In this document: one piece after another, positions 15,504 to 23,489 of the stretch | Layout of the letters: every line of letters begins with the position of its first letter | Position numbering within the stretch: the stretch's first letter is position 1 | Source of the DNA: a virus | IMG/VR virus record: IMGVR_UViG_3300034139_000028 | Span: 1 to 30,553 of that record | DNA: 30,553 bases | Reading direction: 5' to 3' (one strand) | Position numbers and translations under genes: made by a program | Notes under the pieces: model-generated | What the model was told of the DNA's origin: nothing | Seen by the model: the letters and a program-made list of their open reading frames with translations, nothing else | Database searches by the model: none

Positions 15504-15934
15504 TAGACCGCCGCCGTGATCGTGACCGCGCCAGCCTGCTCAAGCGTGATCTGGCAAGTCGAGGACTTGAGGCGCTCGCCGGTCACCTGAAACGAGGTGA
15601 GGACGAAGGGGCCGGTGATGACCCAGTTGCCATCCGTGACCTTGATGTTCTTGATCTCGCCGCCCTGCGCCCAATCGAGCCATTCCTTCGTGTCGGGGGC
15701 GTGGAGCATGCCCGCGCCGTCGATTTTGCAGTCGGTGGAGCGAACGCGCCGCACCGTCTGCGCCGGGGCGGACTGGTCGGCGAGATCGACGAGTTCGTCG
15801 GACTCGACGTTGGTCGAGAAGCTGACACCGCGCGAAGTGTTGATGAGCGCCGGGTGAGTGAAGACCTCGGTAGCTGCGCCGTCGCCAATCTTTACGAGAA
15901 GCTGGTCGCCGAGGACCGGTGAAATGTATGCCAT
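15503..15934 (-). CDS. Major tail (tube) protein
   Basis: The protein has 143 residues, beta-rich, of the phage tail tube type: LLVKIGDGAATEVFTHPAL, GVSFSTNVESDELVDLADQS and SFQVTGERLKSSTCQITLEQ. It lies directly before the chaperone and tape measure genes, the standard order. The ATG at 15934 follows an unusual leader: a TAAATA box, then a 10-bp hairpin whose 3' arm contains CGGAG, then 7 nt. Nearly the same 37-nt leader precedes the major capsid gene. Confidence 0.88.
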   Translation of the reverse strand: MAYISPVLGDQLLVKIGDGAATEVFTHPALINTSRGVSFSTNVESDELVDLADQSAPAQTVRRVRSTDCKIDGAGMLHAPDTKEWLDWAQGGEIKNIKVTDGNWVITGPFVLTSFQVTGERLKSSTCQITLEQAGAVTITAAV

Positions 15935-15938
15935 GTGA

Positions 15939-15975
15939 AATGTCTCCGAGATTAGAGGGTCTCGAAGACTATTTA
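15939..15975 (-). promoter_or_regulatory. TAAATA box plus hairpin leader of the major tail gene
   Basis: The box is at 15970-15975. The hairpin follows immediately: GTCTTCGAGA (15960-15969), loop CCCTCTAA, TCTCGGAGAC (15942-15951). One pair is a U-G wobble. The Shine-Dalgarno GGAG lies inside the 3' arm. The block matches 19420-19456 at 36 of 37 positions, and the one difference (A for G at 15965) preserves pairing. Confidence 0.8.
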
Positions 15976-15999
15976 TCGAGGGTGGGCAGTTGCCGGGTC

Positions 16000-16383
16000 T
16001 TACGGCTTCGGCTGCACCATGTAGACGAACTCGACTACCGCATGCTCAGTCAAACCGCTGGAGTCGGTCATGTAGCGGGTGCTTTCGTAGGTCGCTTCGT
16101 GGCAGTCGAACCCGACGAGGGTGAGCGGCTTGTCGAGGGCATCTCGGATCGTGCCCACGAGGAGCTTGAGACCCGGCATGGTCTCGGCGAACCCGTGCAC
16201 GACGACGTGGCATTCGGAGAACTCCCCGGCCTCGTAGGCGGCGAAGATTTGGTCTTGCCCGATATGCACGTAGGGCAGCGGAGCCCCATCAGGCACACGA
16301 TGGTAGACGCGGCTGTTCGCGGCCCCGGCAGCGATGAGCGCGTCGTAGACGGCCTTCTGAATGGCGTAGGACGGGTCCGACAT
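16000..16383 (-). CDS. Tail completion / terminator protein (DUF3168-like)
   Basis: The protein has 127 residues. IQKAVYDALIAAGAANSRVYHRVPDGAPLPYVHIGQD is the typical start of DUF3168 tail completion proteins, followed by HVVVHGFAETMPG and a beta C-terminus. It caps the tail at the head-tail junction. The ATG overlaps the upstream gene's stop (TGATG at 16381-16385). It ends the 17369-to-16000 head completion group. Confidence 0.82.
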   Translation of the reverse strand: MSDPSYAIQKAVYDALIAAGAANSRVYHRVPDGAPLPYVHIGQDQIFAAYEAGEFSECHVVVHGFAETMPGLKLLVGTIRDALDKPLTLVGFDCHEATYESTRYMTDSSGLTEHAVVEFVYMVQPKP

Positions 16384-16793
16384 CAGTCGAGCCCCATCAG
16401 CTTACGGAGCGCCTTCTTCACCGCGTAGCGGACGCGGTTGCGGTAGCGCCGGTTCATGATGCGCACGACGGGGAAGAAGAAAGGCTGCGCCGGAACGTGC
16501 TTCCCGCCTTTCGTGAGGTGACCGAACTCCAGCGGGGCCGCGTAAGGTAGGTCGTCATTGCCGATGCTGATGCCGACCGCGAGCGACTGCCCGGCGACGA
16601 CTTCCTTCCGGATCGTGTCGCGGAGGTGCGGCGCTTTCTCGTGCATGGGCGTGTTCGTGCGGAGGCGTGCAATAAAGTCGTCGGCAGTCTTCGCTTGCGT
16701 CTTAGCAATGGCCTCACGGACTGCGGCAGGCATTGCGCCCACCTTGGCGTTATAGCGGTCGAGCCCCTCGGTGCGGGTGCGCCAATTAACCAT
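16383..16793 (-). CDS. HK97 gp10-family head-tail protein
   Basis: The protein has 136 residues. The helical N-terminus (LDRYNAKVGAMPAAVREAIAKT, DDFIARLRTNTP) and the PYAAPLEFGHLTKGGKHVPAQPFFFPV segment are typical of HK97 gp10-like proteins, where YA..LEFG and PAQPFF are conserved. The ATG at 16793 overlaps the upstream gene by eight nt and is preferred over longer in-frame starts that would lie deep in the neighbour. Confidence 0.85.
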   Translation of the reverse strand: MVNWRTRTEGLDRYNAKVGAMPAAVREAIAKTQAKTADDFIARLRTNTPMHEKAPHLRDTIRKEVVAGQSLAVGISIGNDDLPYAAPLEFGHLTKGGKHVPAQPFFFPVVRIMNRRYRNRVRYAVKKALRKLMGLD

Positions 16794-17148
16794 CGGACGG
16801 CCCTCCGCTCTCGCAAGCGAAGTGGATGAAGCGGCCCTTCTCATCGAGGCTGCCGCGCCAACGGATGTTGAAGGTCCGGCCCGAGCGGACATCGACGATG
16901 CGGTCGCTCGTCGTGATTGAGGCCGTGTCGGAGTCGCTGCGAACGACGACATCGAACGTAGCGATGCCTGAGAGCCGCTGAGAGCGCACCTCCTCGCCTC
17001 CGCGCTGCGGAGCGATGCGAGCGGGCACAGTGGCGACGACGGTGCCCCACGCGCCGGAAGAGCCGCCCATGCCGTCGCTCACGACGGTGCGACGCTCGAA
17101 GCGGACAAGCTCACGGAGCTGAGAGGGGCGCGGCGGCACGTAGGCCAT
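16786..17148 (-). CDS. Head closure / head-tail adaptor protein
   Basis: The protein has 120 residues of the small beta-barrel adaptor family (SPP1 gp16-like, Phage_H_T_join): QLRELVRFERRTVVSDGMGG, then WGTVVATVPARIAPQRG, then a GRTFNIRWRGSLDEKGRFIHFAC end. The conserved order RFERR ... ARI .. G is seen. The ATG overlaps the preceding stop (TGATG at 17146-17150). Confidence 0.85.
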   Translation of the reverse strand: MAYVPPRPSQLRELVRFERRTVVSDGMGGSSGAWGTVVATVPARIAPQRGGEEVRSQRLSGIATFDVVVRSDSDTASITTSDRIVDVRSGRTFNIRWRGSLDEKGRFIHFACESGGPSDG

Positions 17149-17369
17149 CAGTCTTCCTCATCGCTGAGATCGAGCGAGGAATCGTCGGGAATCTGAAAGA
17201 GGTCGTCTTCGGCGTAGTCGGCGAACTGGGCTCGACCGAGGAGCACGGCCTTCTCGGCACACTCGTCATCGACCTCGACGGTGAAACCGGCGCGGTAGGC
17301 GATGGTCATGTAAGGATCGTTCGATGGCGTGTAGTCGAAGTCGCTCGTGAAATGGACAATCTGCGGCAT
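17148..17369 (-). CDS. Small acidic head-region protein
   Basis: The protein has 73 residues. The pattern VHFTSDFDYTPSNDPYMTIAYRAG followed by CAEKAVLLGRAQ and an acidic tail (PDDSSLDLSDEED) is common as a short gene near head-tail connectors. Function is unknown. The ATG at 17369 lies four nt after a TAAATA box and begins a four-gene coupled group. Confidence 0.7.
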   Translation of the reverse strand: MPQIVHFTSDFDYTPSNDPYMTIAYRAGFTVEVDDECAEKAVLLGRAQFADYAEDDLFQIPDDSSLDLSDEED

Positions 17370-17373
17370 CGAC

Positions 17374-17379
17374 TATTTA
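17374..17379 (-). promoter_or_regulatory. TAAATA box, direct type (4 nt to ATG)
   Basis: CGTCGGGTAAATA lies four nt before the ATG at 17369. Only 14 nt separate it from the connector gene stop. Confidence 0.65.
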
Positions 17380-17393
17380 CCCGACGAGGGACA

Positions 17394-17978
17394 TCAGCCG
17401 ACCGCGAGGCTCCGATACCGGTCGAGGATGCACGAGACGCCGAACGGCACCGCCACTAGGCCCTGTGCGGTCGCTGCCTCGCGGTTCTCGTAGAAGTGAG
17501 CGACGAGCATCAACACGGCATGGCGGAGATCGATCGGCACGTCCTCGGCAAGGTCGCCATAGCCGCACGTGAAGGCGACTTTGACGGTGCCGGGCTGCAC
17601 GGAGGCCGGGGAGATCGGCGTCTCGCAAAAGACCCGAGCGGGGCTGGAGTCGGCGTCGAGCCGATAAGAGGCCGGGGCGAGCGTGTGCTCGTTACCCGCC
17701 GCGTCGCTGTAGGTGATCTCGTCGAGCGTCTGCACCGGGCCGAGCGGGAGAGTGAAGCTCGCCGGAAGGCTATCGAGCGACATGCGCCACTCTTGCGTGA
17801 TGAGCGCGATGCCGATGCCGTTGGGGCCGTCGATTGCGCCGGTCGCGGCGGCGATAAGGGTTTCGATGAGCTCGTCGTCGTCGGCGTGCGACACGTTGAG
17901 GTGAGCCTTCGCCTCGGCAAGCGCGACGATGGTCTCGGCGGGTGCGACGGAGCGCTTCAATCTATCCCAATAGGCCAT
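17394..17978 (-). CDS. Head-tail connector (phiE125 gp8 / gp6-like)
   Basis: The protein has 194 residues. LAEAKAHLNVSHADDDELIETLIAAATGAID at the N-terminus is the hallmark of Phage_connect_1/phiE125 gp8-like adaptors. ITQEWRMSLDSLP, LPLGPVQTLDEITYSDAAG and a C-terminal VAHFYENREA follow. It docks below the portal ring. The ATG at 17978 lies four nt after a TAAATA box. It stands alone as a transcript unit between a terminator-like hairpin and the next box. Confidence 0.87.
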   Translation of the reverse strand: MAYWDRLKRSVAPAETIVALAEAKAHLNVSHADDDELIETLIAAATGAIDGPNGIGIALITQEWRMSLDSLPASFTLPLGPVQTLDEITYSDAAGNEHTLAPASYRLDADSSPARVFCETPISPASVQPGTVKVAFTCGYGDLAEDVPIDLRHAVLMLVAHFYENREAATAQGLVAVPFGVSCILDRYRSLAVG

Positions 17979-17982
17979 CCCA

Positions 17983-17988
17983 TATTTA
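17983..17988 (-). promoter_or_regulatory. TAAATA box, direct type (4 nt to ATG)
   Basis: TTCCTAAATATGGGATG places the box four nt before the connector ATG. It directly follows the strong inverted repeat at 17993-18026. Confidence 0.65.
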
Positions 17989-17992
17989 GGAA

Positions 17993-18026
17993 GAACGGCC
18001 CCGAGACCGGGGTCTCGGAGCCGTTC
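17993..18026 (-). terminator. 16-bp stem, terminator-like, after the capsid unit
   Basis: On the minus strand GAACGGCTCCGAGACC pairs with GGTCTCGGGGCCGTTC across a CC loop, with a single U-G wobble. TTCC then follows. It sits 20 nt after the stop of the small gene behind the capsid gene and 4 nt before the connector box, so it probably ends or trims the capsid transcript. The T-run is short. Confidence 0.65.
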
Positions 18027-18045
18027 GAGAGGCAGTCTCGCGGAC

Positions 18046-18240
18046 CTACCTCGTTCGCTTGCGACGGGTTGTCGCCGTCTCGCGCTTCGGTGAAGTCTCG
18101 GCGGTCTCGATCTCCACTTCGTCACGAAGAGGGATTGCAAGACCGGCTGCACAAAGCCTGACGGCTTCCTCACCGGAGACTTCCTCGCCGGGGTTCCGCA
18201 TGGGTTCCCCGGCGAGCATTACGATCAACTTAGCCCGCAT
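18046..18240 (-). CDS. Small capsid-adjacent protein
   Basis: The protein has 64 residues. LIVMLAGEPMRNPGEEVSGEEAVRLCAAGLAIPL resembles the short proteins common between HK97-type capsid and connector genes (a Pro-Gly-Glu turn then an AAGLA helix). The C-terminus is basic (TATTRRKRTR). The start overlaps the capsid stop (TAATG at 18238-18242). Function is unknown. Confidence 0.7.
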   Translation of the reverse strand: MRAKLIVMLAGEPMRNPGEEVSGEEAVRLCAAGLAIPLRDEVEIETAETSPKRETATTRRKRTR

Positions 18241-19418
18241 TAGGAAGCGGCCTGAGTGAGCACCTTGAGGGCGCGGCTATCGACCACGACACCGCCGATG
18301 CGGGCGAAGCCGACGAAGCCGACCTGATCCGAGGTGGCGAAGCGCTCGTCGAGACGACGGAGAGCGAACCCACCGGCCCGACGGCCCTGATACTTGGCCA
18401 TATCGCCGAAGAGGACGGACTTTGCGGAAGCCGCAATCGTCGCCATGTCGTTGTTGACGGCATAAGCGTAGCCGAAGAGCGTGCCCGGCGCGCTGGCATC
18501 CATGCCCGGACGCCAGATGTAGTCGCCGTCACTGTTCTTCAGCTTACGAAGCACCTTGAGGGTGCCGTCGTTGAACATGAAGGTGCCGCGCGGGCGGTAA
18601 GCCATATCGACCGAGTGGATGAGGTCGATAAGCTCGTCGGCGGCAATTGCGGTCGCCGAAGCGGCAGTGATGCCAGCCGAAGCGCCGGTGACAATGCCCT
18701 GAGGCTGAGCCGAACCGGTGCCGACCGTGCAATGCTCGTTGATGGCGCGACCGAGGCGCTCGGCCATCGCGTCCGTCACGATGCGCGCAACGTCAACACC
18801 CGAGTCCATCAGAAGCTCGTTGCTGACCTTGAAGGTGCCGCTCGTATACTTGTAGACCGGGAGGCTCTTCTGACCGAACGTGAGGTCGGCATCAGCCGCA
18901 TCGGTGTTCTCGGCGAGGAGGGCACCCTTGTTCGAGGTGTCATCCAGCGTCGGGATGTTGATGAGGTTGCCTTCGGCAGTGATGAGCCACGAAGCGCCGC
19001 CACCCTCGTTCATCGGGCCGTAGCCCTTGAGCGCGAGGATGAGGTTGTTCGAGAGGGTCGTCGGGACGGTGAAGCCACCGGCGGCGTTCGTGCCGACCGC
19101 CTGAGCACGAAGCTCACGGTCGTCGATGTTGCCACGGAGGTAATCGACGAAAGCGTCGGACGCCTTCTCGCGGTTGCCTTCAACCGAGCGGGTGTCGCCC
19201 GGAATGAGGGTGTCGGCAGCCTCGAACGCCTTGGCGCGCTCTTCGGCCTCTTCCATGCGCTTCGCACGGGCTTCGAGGCGGTCGTGCTCAGCGATCATGG
19301 TGTCGAACTGAGAGGTGACTTCGGCTTCGTTCGAGCCGTCATCGGTAATGGTGTTGAGAAGGTCGCGGGCTTCGTGGGCTAGACGCTGCGCCTTCTGACG
19401 AATTTCGAGAATGTTCAT
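18240..19418 (-). CDS. Major capsid protein, HK97 family
   Basis: The protein has 392 residues. Residues 1-85 are a charged coiled-coil (QKAQRLAHEARDLLN and EHDRLEARAKRMEEAEERAK), the delta/scaffold domain removed by the protease. The HK97 fold follows: TNAAGGFTVPTTLSNNLI, SWLITAEGNLINIPTLDD, FKVSNELLMDSGVDVARIV, INEHCTVGTGSAQPQGIVTG, LIDLIHSVDMAYRPRGTFMF and FGDMAKYQGRRAGGFALRRL. The gene is preceded by the hairpin leader at 19420-19456. It follows the protease gene, the usual order. Confidence 0.95.
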   Translation of the reverse strand: MNILEIRQKAQRLAHEARDLLNTITDDGSNEAEVTSQFDTMIAEHDRLEARAKRMEEAEERAKAFEAADTLIPGDTRSVEGNREKASDAFVDYLRGNIDDRELRAQAVGTNAAGGFTVPTTLSNNLILALKGYGPMNEGGGASWLITAEGNLINIPTLDDTSNKGALLAENTDAADADLTFGQKSLPVYKYTSGTFKVSNELLMDSGVDVARIVTDAMAERLGRAINEHCTVGTGSAQPQGIVTGASAGITAASATAIAADELIDLIHSVDMAYRPRGTFMFNDGTLKVLRKLKNSDGDYIWRPGMDASAPGTLFGYAYAVNNDMATIAASAKSVLFGDMAKYQGRRAGGFALRRLDERFATSDQVGFVGFARIGGVVVDSRALKVLTQAAS

Positions 19419-19419
19419 G

Positions 19420-19456
19420 AATGTCTCCGAGATTAGAGGGTCTCGGAGACTATTTA
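19420..19456 (-). promoter_or_regulatory. TAAATA box plus perfect hairpin leader of the capsid gene
   Basis: The box is at 19451-19456. A perfect 10-bp stem follows at once: GTCTCCGAGA (19441-19450), loop CCCTCTAA, TCTCGGAGAC (19423-19432). Four nt later comes the ATG (19418). The SD-like GGAG is in the 3' arm. Without the hairpin the box-to-ATG distance would be the 4 nt seen at the direct boxes. Confidence 0.82.
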
Positions 19457-19490
19457 TTCAGCGAGGTCGGTCGGGCTGTTCTTAGCCCTT

Positions 19491-20120
19491 TTAGCTCAAG
19501 CGTCGGTCGATCTCGCGCGCGAGGACTTCCTTTAGGCGCTCAATACGTGCGGTAGCATTGGCAGCGGCCTCAGGAGTGGTGTCGTCGCTACGGGTCGCCT
19601 GCCAAGCTTCGAGGCTGCGAAGCGCGGCCTCGGTTTCGGGGTAGGCCGGGCTGATGACGAAGCTCACTTCGAAGAGATCGACCTCGATAAGCTCGCGCTC
19701 GACCGTGCCGTCGTCGTGCTCGGCCCATAGCTGTTCGCGGACGCTGAAACCGAAGGACATGCGGAGGTCGCCGTCTTCGAGAGCCGAAAGCTGCGCCGGG
19801 GTCATCCGGATCGTGTCGAGTTCGAAGCGGAGGCCGCGCTCGTCCTCTTCGAGCTTGAGCTTGCCCGACGCCGTGGAACCGAGCGGCATCGCGACATCGT
19901 GCGACCACAGGGCGTAGACGTTGCGGCCCTCGGAGAGGGACTTCGCAAACGCGCCGGGCCGGATGCGCTCGACGAAGCAACCGAGGTCTTCGGAGTCCGA
20001 GTTGAAGACGGCGGCATAGCCGTGGGCGATGCCCTCACGGGTTTCACCCTCGGTGGCGGCGGGCTTTGCCCGGACCTCGACGGAAGTCATCGCATAGAAG
20101 CGCTTTTCGATATTGGTCAT
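19491..20120 (-). CDS. HK97-family prohead protease (S78)
   Basis: The protein has 209 residues. The signature includes GYAAVFNSDSEDLGCFVERI then PGAFAKSL, the His in ALWSHD (about 74), the Ser in MSFGFS (about 122) and EVSFVISPAYP (about 151-161). These are the catalytic and structural residues of the U35/S78 family. It processes the capsid delta domain. The ATG overlaps the portal stop (TGATG at 20118-20122). Confidence 0.93.
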   Translation of the reverse strand: MTNIEKRFYAMTSVEVRAKPAATEGETREGIAHGYAAVFNSDSEDLGCFVERIRPGAFAKSLSEGRNVYALWSHDVAMPLGSTASGKLKLEEDERGLRFELDTIRMTPAQLSALEDGDLRMSFGFSVREQLWAEHDDGTVERELIEVDLFEVSFVISPAYPETEAALRSLEAWQATRSDDTTPEAAANATARIERLKEVLAREIDRRLS

Positions 20121-21433
20121 CAGTCGTCCTCGCCCTCGGTGGGGTCTTCGTTGGGGTTGCTTTCGTCTTCGGGGGCCGGGGTGGGCTCCGGTGTCGGGGG
20201 CGGTGCGACGACCGGGGTCTCGCCCGCCTTGTGGAGCGGGATGGTCGCGCCCTGAATGAGGAGGTCGTCGCCGCCGGGGAGCGGCTGCCTGTTGTCGAGG
20301 GCACGAGCCTCGTTCGGGGTGAGGAGCGCGGTGCTCACGGCCTTCGAGAGACCTTCCATCCGCGTTGCGAAGTCGCCGCGCATCAGCCCGTCGAGGTTGA
20401 ACTCGACGAAGTTCACGCGATTTCTGTCGGTGAAGAGCTTGGCGTTAAGCTCTTGCTCGATGAGCTTCACGAGCGGCGCAATCGTGTGTTGCGTGTAGTG
20501 GAGATTCTGTTGTTCGACGTTCGAGTAGGTGCCGCGCGTCAAGTCGTGCAGCATCGCCGGAGCAATGTTGAAGATGCGGGCGACCTCGGCAATCTGGAAC
20601 TGCCGAAGCTCGATCATCTGTTGCTTCATCGGGTCGAAGGCGACCGTTTCGAGCCGATGGCCCGCCGGTGCGATTAGGATGCTGCGCTTGTCTTCACGAA
20701 GGCGCTTGAGCGCTTCCTCGATACCCTTCGAGGCGCGCGTCGCCGCCTCGGGCGAGAGAGCACTCGGCGAGTTCAAGACGACCGGGGGCACGCCGCCACC
20801 GGCGAAGAGCTGCGCCGCATACTTCTCGACCGCGATGATGCCCCCGATGGCGTTGCGGTGTGCTTCGATGGGGCTGACGTGGGTGAAGCCATCGGCCTTC
20901 ACGGAGAGGGCGAGGTCGATGATTTGGCTCGACGCGTAGGGGAAGGTGCGCCCGGTCGTGTCGGTGTAGATGTAGCGGAGGTCCGGCACGCCGTCGGACA
21001 TGAATTGCTCGATCCGGGTGCCGTCCGGGTTGAGCCCGTAGAGGCCCATCACGCGTCCGGCCCGGTTCCGCACGATGAGCGTGAGGGAACGACCGCCGAG
21101 GAGAAGGCGCGAGACCATCCACTTCCTCAGGGAGAATGAGGTCATCGTCGCGTTCGGGCGGTCGTGAAGGATGCGATAGAGCGGGTCGGTCTCCGCCCTC
21201 ACCGACATGCCGTTATCGTAGCGGTAGAGGTGCAGCGGGAGCGAGGCGATGGTGCCCGCCTGAATGTTGACGGCTGCCGCGATGGCGGGAACGCCCATCG
21301 CGGTCTCTTCGGTGACAGTCTCTCCCGAGTAGGACGCGAAGTCGCCGAACAAATACGAAGAGGCAGCGCTCAACGGAACGGAGGGGTTCTCGATGGGGTT
21401 TGAGCGATGTTCGCCGAAGAGATTGAATAGCAT
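20120..21433 (-). CDS. Portal protein, HK97 family
   Basis: The protein has 437 residues. It shows ASYLFGDFASYSGETVTEETAM, IQAGTIASLPLHLYR, RPNATMTSFSLRKWMVSRLL, GLNPDGTR and IFNIAPAMLHDLTRGTYSNVEQQ, which are diagnostic of HK97-type portals (the NVEQQ region is well conserved). The C-terminus is Pro/Glu/Asp-rich. It forms the dodecameric DNA channel. The ATG at 21433 lies four nt after a TAAATA box. Confidence 0.94.
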   Translation of the reverse strand: MLFNLFGEHRSNPIENPSVPLSAASSYLFGDFASYSGETVTEETAMGVPAIAAAVNIQAGTIASLPLHLYRYDNGMSVRAETDPLYRILHDRPNATMTSFSLRKWMVSRLLLGGRSLTLIVRNRAGRVMGLYGLNPDGTRIEQFMSDGVPDLRYIYTDTTGRTFPYASSQIIDLALSVKADGFTHVSPIEAHRNAIGGIIAVEKYAAQLFAGGGVPPVVLNSPSALSPEAATRASKGIEEALKRLREDKRSILIAPAGHRLETVAFDPMKQQMIELRQFQIAEVARIFNIAPAMLHDLTRGTYSNVEQQNLHYTQHTIAPLVKLIEQELNAKLFTDRNRVNFVEFNLDGLMRGDFATRMEGLSKAVSTALLTPNEARALDNRQPLPGGDDLLIQGATIPLHKAGETPVVAPPPTPEPTPAPEDESNPNEDPTEGEDD

Positions 21434-21437
21434 CCCC

Positions 21438-21443
21438 TATTTA
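21438..21443 (-). promoter_or_regulatory. TAAATA box, direct type (4 nt to ATG)
   Basis: CCCTAAAGTAAATAGGGGATG places the box four nt before the portal ATG. CCC and GGG flank the box as a short stem, as at the TerS box. Confidence 0.68.
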
Positions 21444-21458
21444 CTTTAGGGCGCGTAA

Positions 21459-23039
21459 TCAGACGACGGTGAGGTCGAACTCAGGGTCTTCCCACGGGCT
21501 TTGAGGCGTGGGCGTGCTGCGATCTCGTGCTTTCAAGCCGAGCGCCATCGCGAGTGCAACTGCACCGTCGATGCGGAACCGGCTCTCTTCCTTGTTCAAC
21601 TTCCGGTTCGGGCCGTCCGACGTGACCTGTGCATTCATCACACAGAAGGTGAGGAGCGGATTGCCGTCGTGGCGAAGCTCTTCTTCGAGCACCGAGGTCT
21701 CGAAGGCATCGACCGCCGGTGCCATGTCGCGGTAGCCCTGCCCCCACGGCACGATACGGAGGCCGGACCCCTGCCCTTCGTGGGCATGAAGGCCGGTGTC
21801 GTCGAGGTGACGAAGGAACTCGTCGATACGCCAACGGTCGTAGGCGAGGCCCCGCACCTCATATTCGCTGAAAAGCTCCGCGACCTTGAGAGCCACGAAC
21901 TTCGGGTTAATCGAGCGGCCCGGCGAGAGCGAGAGCCACCCGTGCTCGTGGTAGGCATCATAGGGGGTGCGGTCGCGCCGAGCGTGCTCGATAAGCTCAG
22001 CCTCGGGTTTCCAGAAGAACGCCTTCACGCGCGAGCCGTCCTGCGCCGACACCGCGACGAGCGCGGTGAGGTCTACTCGGTCGGAAAGGTCGAGGCCGAG
22101 GTAGATGGGCTCGCCGGGCTCGAACTCCACCTCGCCCGCGCAAGCCTTCCAGTCGCCCGGCCTGATGAGCGTCGCTTTCGTTGAGACGCGCTGATTTAGG
22201 AAGAGGAGGCGGAACGAGGGCTCGCAACTGGGGAGGCGTTTCGCCTCGGCTGCCTTAACCCGCACGTCCTCGAACGAGCGGAAGTCGCCGAGCGCCGGGT
22301 TCGCCTTGGCCCACTGCGCCTCATCCATCACGTCGCACCCGGCATCGGCGGCGTAGAGGTGGCACACGGTCGTCGGGTCTTCGCCGCTGAGGGCGTCCTC
22401 GATCATCTCGGTGAGAACGTGATCGTCGCGGTGACTTTGCGTCGAGATCGTGAGGAAGAGCGGCTCGGCCCGCGCGCCCTGAGAGGTCGTGAGCGTGTCG
22501 AAAAGTTCTCGAGATTTTGCCTGTGCGAGTTCGTCGTAGATGATGAACGAGGGGTTCAAGCCGTGCTTCGTGCCCGCGTCGGCGGAGAGCGCGCGAAACT
22601 TCGAGCCCTCGGCGCGGATGCCCGAGGTCTTCACGTAGATGACCTTCGTCGAAGGGACGACCGTGAGGTGCCGCTGTAGCTCGGGCTCTGCCTCGATCAT
22701 GCGCTTCACGGCGTTGTAGACGATAGCGGCTTGCTCGCGGTCGTTCGCCGCCGAGTAAATCTCACCGTTAAGCTCGGCCTCTGGGCCGATGAGGTGCACG
22801 AGCACGAGGGCTGCCGCGAGTTCGGTCTTGCCGTTCTTCCGGGCCACCGAGAGCACGGCTCGTCGGACTGTGCGGCGGCCCTTCTTGTCTACGGGGCCGT
22901 AGACATCGCGGATGAAACGGGCCTGCCACGGGCGGAGCTTGAACGGCTTCCCGGCGTCCTCGCCGATGGTGATCGTGAGGTTCTCGATGAACTCGATGAC
23001 GACATCGGCACGCGACGGTTTCTTCTTCCGCGCTGCCAT
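21459..23039 (-). CDS. Terminase large subunit
   Basis: The protein has 526 residues. It has a Walker A-type SVARKNGKT (about 64-72), Walker B FIIYDE (about 165-170) and an Ala/Thr-rich coupling segment LTISTQSHRDD. The C-terminal nuclease acidic residues lie in YLGLDLSDRVDLTALVAV (about 313-330) and LAYDRWRIDEF (about 398-408). This matches Terl_1-type packaging ATPase/nucleases. It cuts and pumps concatemeric DNA through the portal. The ATG overlaps the TerS stop (TGATG at 23037-23041). Confidence 0.95.
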   Translation of the reverse strand: MAARKKKPSRADVVIEFIENLTITIGEDAGKPFKLRPWQARFIRDVYGPVDKKGRRTVRRAVLSVARKNGKTELAAALVLVHLIGPEAELNGEIYSAANDREQAAIVYNAVKRMIEAEPELQRHLTVVPSTKVIYVKTSGIRAEGSKFRALSADAGTKHGLNPSFIIYDELAQAKSRELFDTLTTSQGARAEPLFLTISTQSHRDDHVLTEMIEDALSGEDPTTVCHLYAADAGCDVMDEAQWAKANPALGDFRSFEDVRVKAAEAKRLPSCEPSFRLLFLNQRVSTKATLIRPGDWKACAGEVEFEPGEPIYLGLDLSDRVDLTALVAVSAQDGSRVKAFFWKPEAELIEHARRDRTPYDAYHEHGWLSLSPGRSINPKFVALKVAELFSEYEVRGLAYDRWRIDEFLRHLDDTGLHAHEGQGSGLRIVPWGQGYRDMAPAVDAFETSVLEEELRHDGNPLLTFCVMNAQVTSDGPNRKLNKEESRFRIDGAVALAMALGLKARDRSTPTPQSPWEDPEFDLTVV

Positions 23040-23485
23040 CAGTGAATGCCGAACTTGCCCCCGCTCGGGCCGGACTCGCCGACCGTGAGGGACTGCCGCG
23101 CGACGGGGTTGAGGCCGAGGCGGGCACCGAGGCTCTCGATCAATCGGGCTTGCTCCGACTGATGCTTGAAGAGCGGGTTTAGGACCGGCTGCCCGGTCGA
23201 GCCGGTGACCGTCTGAGGCTCCGACTTCAACGCGAGGGTCGCGGCTTCCCAGTTCGCGACGGCGACACAGAAGGCGGCGAGGAGCGCGCTATCGAGGGAG
23301 GTGTAGACGCCGCGCGGCATGCCCGCGAGCGTCCTATCCCACGCGGCACGAGCCCCCAGTGAGAGCACCTCAGGCGGTGTCGGCTTAGACGTGCACTTGG
23401 GCTCGTTATCGTTGAGCGGACGCTTTCCGGGGTTTCCGGCAAGGTCTTTCATTCGACTAGGGGTGGCGGGACGACCTCGCGGCAT
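23039..23485 (-). CDS. Terminase small subunit, P27 family
   Basis: The protein has 148 residues. MKDLAGNPGKRPLND near the start is the P27/P-loop-less TerS hallmark. A helix with AAWDRTLAGMPRGVYTSLDS and a C-terminal NPLFKHQSEQARLIESLGAR follow. It recognises DNA for packaging. The ATG at 23485 lies four nt after a TAAATA box. Confidence 0.93.
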   Translation of the reverse strand: MPRGRPATPSRMKDLAGNPGKRPLNDNEPKCTSKPTPPEVLSLGARAAWDRTLAGMPRGVYTSLDSALLAAFCVAVANWEAATLALKSEPQTVTGSTGQPVLNPLFKHQSEQARLIESLGARLGLNPVARQSLTVGESGPSGGKFGIH

Positions 23486-23489
23486 CCCC

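Noticed and set aside
19480-19500. A GGGCT/AGCCC hairpin after the protease gene as a terminator
   Set aside because: The T-run follows on the plus strand only, and the stem is just five bp. It is too weak to call for the minus-strand transcript.
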